Assembly (NCBI RefSeq): GCF_000737335.2
Contig: NZ_JMCC02000037.1
Span: 1 to 64,000 of the forward strand
DNA length: 64,000 bases
Direction of reading: 5' to 3'
Source: Enhygromyxa salina
GTDB taxonomy: Bacteria; Myxococcota_A; Polyangia; Nannocystales; Nannocystaceae
Part shown: in pieces, positions 36,888 to 43,903 of the stretch
Layout: the number at the start of each line of letters is the position of its first letter
How positions within the stretch are numbered: the first letter of the stretch is position 1
The notes under the pieces: model-generated
Databases searched by the model: none
Told to the model about the DNA's origin: nothing
The model's input: the letters and a program-made list of their open reading frames with translations, nothing else
Position numbers and translations under genes: made by a program

Positions 36888-39257
36888 CTAATTGACGTTC
36901 ACGAGGCCGCCCGTAATGTTGACCGTATCACCTGAGACATCGACGCTACCGCCCCTACAGGTGATGTTGCCGCCACTGACCGCGACGCTGCCTCCGCCAT
37001 CGGTGAGCACCGATGTCGGAGCTGACACGGTGCTGACGCCTGGACTGCTGACGGTCGCGTTCGCATCGAGGAGTACCTGACTCCCGTCGCTGCTGGTCGT
37101 GGTCGCGTTGCCATCGAGGGTCACGTTGCTGCCTCCGTTGCTGGTCATGGTCGCGTTCGCGTCGAGTACCAGCAACGCCCCGCCCCCAGCGTTGAAGGTA
37201 ATCTTTCCTGGGATCATGGTAATCGTGCTGCCCCCACACGTCAGCTTGAGCTCTGTCGGCGCCTGCACAGCGATCGTGTTGCTGGCATCGAGCACGTAGT
37301 CGCCGGTGATCCCCAGCTTCGAACCGGAGACTCCGTCGGCAGGCGCTGAGCCGACGATCGTCATGCTCTGGCTCCCGGTCACGGTCACGGTCCGATTCTT
37401 ACTAACCGTCATGGTCTGGTTGCCGCTGACACTCTCAGTCTGGTTGCCGCTCACCGTGTTGGTCTGGTTGCCGCTGACACTCTCGGTCTGGTTGCCGCTC
37501 ACCGTGTTGGTCTGGTTGCCGCTCACCGTGTGGGTCTGGTTACCGCTGACTACATTGGACTGATCGGCACCGACGGTGGTGCTATGGTTGGCGCTGACCG
37601 TGGTCGTGTGATCGTTGAGCACCGTCTCGTTGAGATCCTTTTGCGCGTGCAAAAAAATCTCCTCGCTGCCTTTGGCGTCGTCGAAGCGCAGCTCGTTGAA
37701 TCCGCCGCCGCCGGGCGAGCTTTCGGACTTGATCGTGCTCTTGGTCTTCTCGTCGGGGAGAGGGTAGGGCGGGGTCTGGTTGCCGTTGTAGACGCACCCG
37801 ACGGCGAGCGGTCGATCGGGGTTGCCATCGAGGAAGTCGATGACGACTTCCATGCCTACGCGCGGGATGAACAGGCTGCCCCAGCCAGCGCCGGCCCAGG
37901 CGTGCGCGACCCGGATCCAGCACGATGCGGTCTCATCGTCGGAGCCGATCCGATCCCAATGGAACCGAACCTTGATGCGACCATGAGGATCGGTGTGAAT
38001 GTCTTCGTTCGGGTCATCTGCGGGACCCATCACCGTCGCGGTTTGGGCCCCGTGGACGCGTGGCTTGGGCGTCAGGAGGTGCGGTCGAAACGTCCGCTCA
38101 ATCGGGATGCACTCGAAGCTGTTGGTGTAGCGTGGGCACTCAGCGTCGGTACGGCCGAGCTCCTCTTCTGGGAGGTCACCCTCGTGCCGTACCCGCGTGA
38201 CCAAGAAGGTCTGATCGCTGAGCTCGGCTCGGCGATGCTCTCCGAGGGTGAACTGGCGGCCGGGCCCCAAGCCAATGATGTTCGACGTGCCGACGATGGT
38301 TCGGAGTTCGCTCTGGGCCAGCTCGAGCCGGCGGATCGCTAGTGGTTCGCGCTGAGCGAGACCGGATCCGTCAAAGCTCCTTGCCCGGGGATCGTGTACT
38401 GGATCATCGACGATCTGTCGGCGATCGTCGAACAGGTAGAGCTCGCGGGGGCGCCCGTAGGGATCCTCCCCGCTCCGGACGCTCTCGTCGAGGTTGTCGG
38501 GAACCTTCCAGTTATAGCCGCGGGTTGCGACCTTGGTCATTTGCTCGGTCAACACGTACTCGAGGCCCTGGATCGACTCTCGATCAGCTTCCTCGAAACG
38601 ATCGTGGATGATCGGGACGGCGTCGCCGAGAGCCAGTACGACCTCGGGATAAGCGTCGTTGTTGTCGACCAAGACCAGCTGTTCGCGGAGGTTATCGTCG
38701 TCACCCTCGAAGTGGTAGGCGATGCCCTCCTCTTCCATGATCCGCGAGCAGAAATCGAAATCCGACTCGCGGAATTGCACGCAGTAGTCCCGGGCTACGT
38801 ACTGCCCCAGGAGGCCGCTGTTCGTGTCGACCTCACGGTTGTACTCGGCGAGGGCGGAGCCGAGCACCGCCTGGAGAATTTCAGGGACGGTCTGGCCCTG
38901 AAACACGCGGGTGTTGACCTGTTGTTCGAGCAACCGTAGCGCAGGGACAACGTAGACTCGAACGAGGTGCTGGGCGCTGCTCACCCCGATCTCCTCGACG
39001 CGGTGGACGATGCCATGCCTGGTGCGGACCAGGCCATATCGCTCGAGTGTGAGCTCGACGTTGGCCCCGAGCAGCGCCGCAAGGGACACCTCGGCTCCGT
39101 CGCTGATGAGATCAACCACGATCTCATAGGGCTTCGATAGACTTTCGATACAATCGATGTGACGGACGTGCCAATCGACGTCCGCGCCGCCGTCGACGAA
39201 AAACAAGTAGCGAACGTGATCGAGACGAATGAGGTCCTGCATGCGGGGCGTCTTCAC
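36888..39257 (-). CDS. vgrG: Type VI secretion tip protein VgrG with repetitive C-terminal beta-helix
   Basis: The 789-residue protein starts at GTG 39257 or possibly ATG 39242. Residues 1-~390 form the gp27-like domain (e.g. YVARDYCVQFRESDFDFCSR, the ESDxxFxxRxxEEEGIxYxF signature). The gp5 OB-fold follows (ATVMGPADDPNEDIHTDPHG, RIKVRFHWDR, SCWIRVAHAWAGAGWGSLFI, PRVGMEVVIDFLDGNPDRPL). The beta-helical needle ends in a remarkable array of SGNQTxTV repeats (about 37400-37560) and then glycine-rich strands ending GGLVNVN. No effector domain is fused at the end. VgrG caps the T6SS tube and punctures target cells. It heads a five-gene operon whose products should form or load the tip. Confidence 0.95.
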   Translation of the reverse strand: MKTPRMQDLIRLDHVRYLFFVDGGADVDWHVRHIDCIESLSKPYEIVVDLISDGAEVSLAALLGANVELTLERYGLVRTRHGIVHRVEEIGVSSAQHLVRVYVVPALRLLEQQVNTRVFQGQTVPEILQAVLGSALAEYNREVDTNSGLLGQYVARDYCVQFRESDFDFCSRIMEEEGIAYHFEGDDDNLREQLVLVDNNDAYPEVVLALGDAVPIIHDRFEEADRESIQGLEYVLTEQMTKVATRGYNWKVPDNLDESVRSGEDPYGRPRELYLFDDRRQIVDDPVHDPRARSFDGSGLAQREPLAIRRLELAQSELRTIVGTSNIIGLGPGRQFTLGEHRRAELSDQTFLVTRVRHEGDLPEEELGRTDAECPRYTNSFECIPIERTFRPHLLTPKPRVHGAQTATVMGPADDPNEDIHTDPHGRIKVRFHWDRIGSDDETASCWIRVAHAWAGAGWGSLFIPRVGMEVVIDFLDGNPDRPLAVGCVYNGNQTPPYPLPDEKTKSTIKSESSPGGGGFNELRFDDAKGSEEIFLHAQKDLNETVLNDHTTTVSANHSTTVGADQSNVVSGNQTHTVSGNQTNTVSGNQTESVSGNQTNTVSGNQTESVSGNQTMTVSKNRTVTVTGSQSMTIVGSAPADGVSGSKLGITGDYVLDASNTIAVQAPTELKLTCGGSTITMIPGKITFNAGGGALLVLDANATMTSNGGSNVTLDGNATTTSSDGSQVLLDANATVSSPGVSTVSAPTSVLTDGGGSVAVSGGNITCRGGSVDVSGDTVNITGGLVNVN

Positions 39258-39592
39258 GGCAACGGCCGTGTCGGCCGTTCGCTCGGGCTCTACAGTCGTC
39301 GGACGTCCGCGTTATGTTCGATTGACGAGTACCCCGCAAACTGCGGCGCAGCCTACGCATAGGACACGCGATGCGGGGGAAGGCATCGAGGGCGTCGTCC
39401 ACGGCAGGTCCGAGCTTCGCGCTTCAGCAGCAAAACAGGGAAAAATCGGGGTGGCGGGCGACAGCTCTCGTCGACATCGAGCACGCCGGGCATGGCGCCG
39501 GGTCGATCTCGCAGGCGGAGAGGCGTGCGCGAACTGCTTTCTCTCTCCTACTGTCACAGAGGGACTTCGTGTACTCTTCAACTGTGGCGAAG
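39258..39592. other. Intergenic region upstream of vgrG
   Basis: The vgrG operon promoter should be here, as well as any promoter for the divergent NERD fragment. The patch around 39296-39330 is somewhat AT-richer (cgttatgttcgattgacgag). No gene is supported. Confidence 0.4.
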
Positions 39593-39871
39593 ATGATGCC
39601 GAATAGTCCCCTCACCTTCAACGGAAGCGAGGGCGAGCGAGAGGTCTTCGAGGCACTTCGGCTCCTTTCCAACGACGTCTACGTCTTTCATTCACTCCGC
39701 TGGATCGGGAACCCGTCCCGTGGTCGAAGGTGCGCGCAAGGTGAAGCGGATTTTGTCGTGTTCGACCCGCGTCGAGGCATCCTCGTGATCGAGGTCAAAG
39801 GCGGCATCATCGAGGTCGAGGATCGGCGCTGGTTCCAGACCAACCGCGCGACCGGTGTACGAGGGAAATTC
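39593..39871 (+). pseudogene. NERD-domain protein, 5' fragment
   Basis: From ATG 39593 the frame gives GSEGEREVFEALRLLSNDVY, VFHSLRWIG, then GEADFVVFDPRRGILVIEVK and WFQTN. This is the core of the NERD (nuclease-related) domain, with the GExE, E-x-DFVV and ExKGG residues in place. Similarity ends near 39865 (RATGVRGKF). The frame then continues to 40141 in unrelated Arg/Pro-rich sequence, so only the first ~90 residues of the real protein survive. NERD domains are often linked to kinases and helicases in defence or DNA-processing genes. This one borders a cluster of other truncated genes. Confidence 0.7.
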
Positions 39872-40129
39872 GGGTCCTCGGAAGAATCTGTGGGTCGACC
39901 ACGACACCGAGGCGCCGCCGAAGTGCCACGCCACGACACCGCCCTCCAGGGCAAGCTCGCTACGCTCGGCGCTGCGCGCCCCTGGACCGCGGTGCCGCGA
40001 CATGGCTTCGAGCCGATGTGGGCAAGCCAAAGGCTCGGCCCGGGTCCACGCGGGCGGGCTGTCGACGGCGGCCCAACGTTTCGTACATCCCCCGACACCT
40101 CGAAGCGATCCGCGGCTTGTGACGTCGAA

Positions 40130-40350
40130 CAACCCTCTTGAGTCATCCCTCGTGCTTGGCGCAGGCCCTTTACATGACGACCAAACTGTTTCCGATCACA
40201 ATTCAAGATTGTTTCCAATGTCGCGGTAGTGCCAATACCCGCCTGATGTCCTCCGACAGGCCAGACGACACGCTGAATTGCTCCTGAGTCAGACCCCGCG
40301 CCTTTCGAAGCGAGCGCAGGTGTCGACCAAAGCCGTCCTTTGGTTGGTCT
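40130..40350 (-). pseudogene. Two tandem truncated XRE-type HTH gene starts
   Basis: The upstream copy reads FGRHLRSLRKARGLTQEQFS then SSGLSEDIRRVL before a stop. The second begins at about 40218 and reads KQFGRHVKGLRQARGMTQEG before similarity is lost. Both match the N-terminal helix-turn-helix of XRE regulators and are clearly related to each other. Neither has the rest of the gene. They follow the kinase fragment on the same strand. Confidence 0.6.
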
Positions 40351-40356
40351 TCGCCA

Positions 40357-40893
40357 TCACGCGAGCCCTTCGAGTCGCCGCGATCGCACCCAACGTCCGA
40401 GCGCCCCGGATGACCGAAGCACACGCAGCTGCGTGAGCAGCTCGTCGAGGGTCGCTCGCCTCGCAGGATCGGAGCGAAGCCCCCACCGCAGCGCCGAGCT
40501 CACGGCCGATGGGACGCGGGTCGAGTCGCGCCCGCGCTCGCAGACTTTCCCCTCACGGGCGCGCTCGACCAGCACGAGTGTTGCGGCCGAGGCGTCGGCA
40601 CCACCGGGAGCCTCACCGAAGGGCGGACCCCCGAATAGGCACGCCCACGTGCAGCACGCAAGCACGAACACGTCTCCCGCGGGGCCCTGCCTGCCGTCGG
40701 CGACCTCGGGCGCAATGTAGCCCGGCGTGCCGCTGACCCGCTCCGTGCAACCGGGTGCCGTGACCAACCCGAAGTCGCCGAGCTTGGCGACGCCGGCTTT
40801 GATCAGCACGTTCTCGGGCTTGATGTCGCCGTGCACGAGCCCAGCTGCGTGAACGCTCGACAGGCCGCGCCCGAACTCGAGCACCCGATCCAA
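40357..40893 (-). pseudogene. Ser/Thr protein kinase, C-lobe only
   Basis: The frame holds the kinase catalytic loop (GLVHGDIKPENVLI), DFG (LGDFGLVTAPG), the activation segment and APE-like motif (GTPGYIAPEVADG) and the helical C-lobe. The glycine loop and the lysine lobe are missing; the natural reading begins LDRVLEFGRGLSSVH with no start codon. The catalytic loop is HGD instead of HRD. The missing N-lobe is replaced exactly where the plus-strand integrase fragment begins (about 40891), so the two genes were joined head to head. Confidence 0.8.
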
Positions 40894-41872
40894 GTTCCTC
40901 GGCTACCAGGCCACCCTCAACAAGCCGACCGAGCTGTCAAAGAAGCGGGGCATCATCAAGCACCACTTGAGCCCGGCCTTCGGCAACCGACGGCTCGACC
41001 AGATCGACGCGCGAGCGATCGACAACTACAAGGCCCAGAAGCTCGAGCAGCGATCCCGCCGTGGCGAGCCCTTCGAGCCGAAGACGATCAACAATCACCT
41101 GAAGGTCCTCAGCCGGCTCCTCCGCGTGGCGCACAAGTGGAACTTGATCGTCGACATGCCCCGCGTCGGCCACCTCAAGGAGCGCAAGAGCGAGTTCAAC
41201 TTCCTCGACTTCGAGGAGGCCGATGCGTTCATCACCGCGGCCGCCGAGCACTACCCCGAGTGGCATCCATTCGTGGTCGTGGCGGTCCGAACCGGGCTGC
41301 GCGTCGGCGAGCTCGTCGCGCTGCGCTGGCGCGAGGATGTCGACCTCGACCGGGGCCGGCTCAGGGTCCAGCGCTCCTACCACCCGGAGAACGGATTCTT
41401 GACCACGAAGAACGACAAGATCCGCGAGCTCCCCCTGACCTGGGACGCGATCGATCCGCTCCACGCCGAGCGCTCACGGGCCAACGGTGAACTCGTGTTC
41501 CCCGGCGAAGACGGCGAGGTCATGTATACGAACCCCTGCAACGACGCTCTCGAGCTGATCGCCGGGTCGATCGACATGCGTCCGATCCACAACCACGACT
41601 TAAGGCACACGTTCGCCTCGCATGCGGTCATGCGTGGGGTTCCGATCCCACAGGTCCAGGAGTCGCTCGGTCACAGCAACATCATGATGACGATGCGGTA
41701 CGCGCACCTGGCCCAGGGGATCGGCGACGATCTGATCCGCCGCCTCGCGCCTGATCGCCCGAGCGGGGGCACACCCCGGCGTCGGGGTGCACGACCACAG
41801 CACATGGGCAGCACCGAAAAACGGCGACGGCCGAAGTTGGCCGCCAAAGTACCTGTAGGAGACGGATCTTGA
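40891..41872 (+). pseudogene. Tyrosine recombinase/phage integrase lacking its N-terminus
   Basis: The frame runs from about 40891 (KFLGYQATLNKPTELSKKRG) through the SAM-like core-binding domain into a complete catalytic domain. The latter has Arg in TGLRVGELVALRW, His-x-x-Arg in HNHDLRHTFASH, the second His in SLGHSNIM and the nucleophilic Tyr in MTMRYAHLAQG. All catalytic residues are there, but the first part of the arm/core-binding domain is missing and no proper start codon precedes it. The C-terminal tail is basic. It may be inactive or expressed from a cryptic start such as TTG 40967. It marks an integrated element whose other parts are not seen. Confidence 0.8.
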
Positions 41873-41907
41873 GTTAGTGCAAGGAGCTGCGAAGCCCCTC
41901 ATCAACA

Positions 41908-42144
41908 CTAGCCGTTGAAGCGCATGGCCTGCGCGCGGGGAATCTCCGCGCCAGCGAGGTAGAACTTCGGCAGCTTGCTCAGCAGCAAGTGCACGCGCCG
42001 CCGCAAGGGCAGCTCGCGGAACTCCGCGAAGCTAAACCGTTGCTCGCCCTCACCCTCGCCAAACACGACCTCATCAAAGGTTGGCGACTCGAGAAATCCC
42101 GCGCCGCTACGCCCGGGCATTGTGGGTTGAGTTGCAGCCATCAT
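41908..42144 (-). CDS. Small protein coupled to truncated haemoglobin
   Basis: The 78-residue protein starts at ATG 42144, overlapping the haemoglobin stop by ATGA. It has no signal peptide or membrane segment. The second half is conserved-looking and basic (EQRFSFAEFRELPLRRRVHL, LLSKLPKFYLAGAEIPRAQA). I do not recognise a family. The tight coupling implies that it works with the haemoglobin. Confidence 0.65.
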   Translation of the reverse strand: MMAATQPTMPGRSGAGFLESPTFDEVVFGEGEGEQRFSFAEFRELPLRRRVHLLLSKLPKFYLAGAEIPRAQAMRFNG

Positions 42145-42512
42145 TCGTTCAATACCTCCGACTTGGTTGAACCGACGATCGTCAAGACTTCACCAACGAG
42201 CTCGGGCGGCACGCTGAGGGCGACCAAGGTGGCCTCGAGGTGATCCGCGATGGCGGAGAAGTGCTCCACGGCGAGCCCGCGGCTGATCAGCCGAGCGTGG
42301 GCCGCCCGCATGTCCGTGCCCGTGTAGTCGTGGGGCCCGCCGAAGGCCATGGTCATGAACGCGATCTGCTTGTTGATCTGCTTGTCCATGTCCAGGTCGT
42401 CGAAGAAGTGCGAGAGCGACTCATCCGACATGATGCGGTCGTAAAACATCCCAACGGTCGCAGTGATTGCTGCTTCGCCGCCGATTCGCTCGTAGAGGGT
42501 AGGCTCCGTCAC
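42141..42512 (-). CDS. Group I-like truncated haemoglobin
   Basis: The start is GTG 42512, because GAGG lies at ribosome-site distance and it gives the family-typical beginning TEPTLYERIGGEAAI. The 123-residue product is the usual length of a truncated (2/2) haemoglobin. Visible features are Phe-Tyr at the B9-B10 position (MFYDRIM), SHFFDDLDMDKQ, the FGGPHDYTGTDM loop, and the proximal haem ligand His in MRAAHARL. Such proteins bind O2 or NO and often detoxify NO. It is coupled to a 78-residue gene downstream. A tyrosine at B10 favours tight ligand binding. Confidence 0.9.
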   Translation of the reverse strand: MTEPTLYERIGGEAAITATVGMFYDRIMSDESLSHFFDDLDMDKQINKQIAFMTMAFGGPHDYTGTDMRAAHARLISRGLAVEHFSAIADHLEATLVALSVPPELVGEVLTIVGSTKSEVLNE

Positions 42513-42540
42513 TTCGTTTGACCTCGGCTCCACAGTACGC

Positions 42541-42735
42541 CTACTCACGTCGCGAACCAAGCACGTATTTGCCGCTGCGCACCTGGCACTGCGCGCAAAA
42601 ACGACGAACGCGGCGCTTGCGGGGCTTGTCCCAAGGATCACGGAGTGCCCCAATTGTCAGTAGTCGACGCTGTTCACATTGGACGGGTGAGTCCATTGGC
42701 GCATTTGGGGACACCGGCGCGTCGAGTGTAGACAT
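42541..42735 (-). CDS. Possible small Cys-containing protein
   Basis: From ATG 42735 the frame reads MSTLDAPVSPNAPMDSPVQC, then a basic region with RRVRRFCAQCQVRSGKYVLG. The Cys pair (CAQC) and basic context could bind zinc. It precedes the truncated haemoglobin on the same strand. There is no family match, so it may be spurious. Confidence 0.3.
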   Translation of the reverse strand: MSTLDAPVSPNAPMDSPVQCEQRRLLTIGALRDPWDKPRKRRVRRFCAQCQVRSGKYVLGSRRE

Positions 42736-42853
42736 TTCGCCACTCCACTCATCACCTCGACTGCGGGTGGGGTCGCCCATTGGGCGGCGCGGAGCTCACA
42801 ATCGCGCATCCGCCGTCTCGCATTGCGAGGGGGAGATCTCTCCTGTGTAGAAA

Positions 42854-43903
42854 TCAGCGCGGGCGGGCGCGCACCCAGCCCCGGCGCGCGTCGATCGGCT
42901 CGAATTCGAACTCCACGGGCAAGAAGCGCGCGATGATCTGCGCGTTGGTCTTGGCGTGGAGCGTGGGCGTGGTGCTGAGGAACACCGACTCGTTGCCCTC
43001 GGCGGCGGCGAGGCCCATGGGGATCAACAGCTGATCCGCGAGGTGCTCACCCACAGGCACGTCGGCGTCGAGCCACTTCCGCAGCTGCGCGCAGGCACGC
43101 TCGGCGACGAGCTCCGCGAGCAGGCCCTTCTCGCCGAAGCCGGTGGCGACCTCCGCCCCGCCCTCGGCCTTGACGAGCAGGCACAGCGCGTTGCCAGGGC
43201 CGCGGCCCTCGAGCTCGATCGCGTGACAATCTTCGGCCGCCCAATTCAGCTCGCGCCGGACCACGACGAGCTCGCGGTTGGCGATGTGGCTTGGCAGGTT
43301 GGCGACGAACGCCAGCGCCTCACAGCTGAGGATCTCACCGCGCTCGTCGAGCTCGACGGGCGCCGGGGGGTAGCCGCCTTCGAGCTCGACCACGAAGCGC
43401 CCGCCGCCAGCCGGGAAAAACCCCGCCTGCTCCAGCGTGGCCGAGATGTCGAGGCCAAGCCGCCGCATGTGCGGCAAGAACACCCGCTGCAAGAACTCGA
43501 AGGGCGGCGCCATCGGGTTGTGGGTGCCGCCCTCGAAGGTGATCAGCGAGCGGCCCGGAGTTGCCAGCAGCGGCCACACCACGGTCTGGAACACCAAGGT
43601 CGCGCTGCCGGCCGTGCCGACCCTGAAGGCTCGCTCCCCGTGGGTGATCGGTCCGGGGATGAACTCGAGCTCGAGCGAGCGCAGCTCATCGCCGCGCACG
43701 GTCGCCCCGCTGACCTCGGCCGCGGCCCGGACCGCCGCGAGGTGCTGGCGCATCAGCCCGGGCTGTCGGCGTTTGCTGCGGATGTTGACGATCCGCAGCG
43801 GCGCGCCGGTGACCGCCGCCAACGCCAGCGAGGTGCGCAGGACCTGGCCGCCGCCTTCCCCCTGCGAGCCGTCGATGACGATTGTCTCGGTCTCGCCGCT
43901 CAT
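42854..43903 (-). CDS. rtcA: RNA 3'-terminal phosphate cyclase
   Basis: The 349-residue enzyme converts RNA 3'-phosphate ends to 2',3'-cyclic phosphates with ATP, through an adenylyl-histidine. The start is ATG 43903, overlapping the stop of the S9 peptidase gene by ATGA. The signature DGSQGEGGGQVLRTSLALAA is at residues 11-30, and the catalytic His is in TLHAKTNAQII at about residue 316, followed by the expected KTN. Also visible are FEGGTHNPMAPPFEFLQ and PAGGGR(F). Length and motifs are normal for RtcA. No rtcB ligase or rtcR regulator is adjacent, unlike the classical rtcBA operon. Instead it follows a peptidase gene and a Ser/Thr kinase gene. Confidence 0.95.
   Translation of the reverse strand: MSGETETIVIDGSQGEGGGQVLRTSLALAAVTGAPLRIVNIRSKRRQPGLMRQHLAAVRAAAEVSGATVRGDELRSLELEFIPGPITHGERAFRVGTAGSATLVFQTVVWPLLATPGRSLITFEGGTHNPMAPPFEFLQRVFLPHMRRLGLDISATLEQAGFFPAGGGRFVVELEGGYPPAPVELDERGEILSCEALAFVANLPSHIANRELVVVRRELNWAAEDCHAIELEGRGPGNALCLLVKAEGGAEVATGFGEKGLLAELVAERACAQLRKWLDADVPVGEHLADQLLIPMGLAAAEGNESVFLSTTPTLHAKTNAQIIARFLPVEFEFEPIDARRGWVRARPR

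Noticed and set aside
37400..37560. CRISPR-like repeats on the plus strand
   Set aside because: Repeats are contiguous, in frame on the minus strand and part of the VgrG needle.
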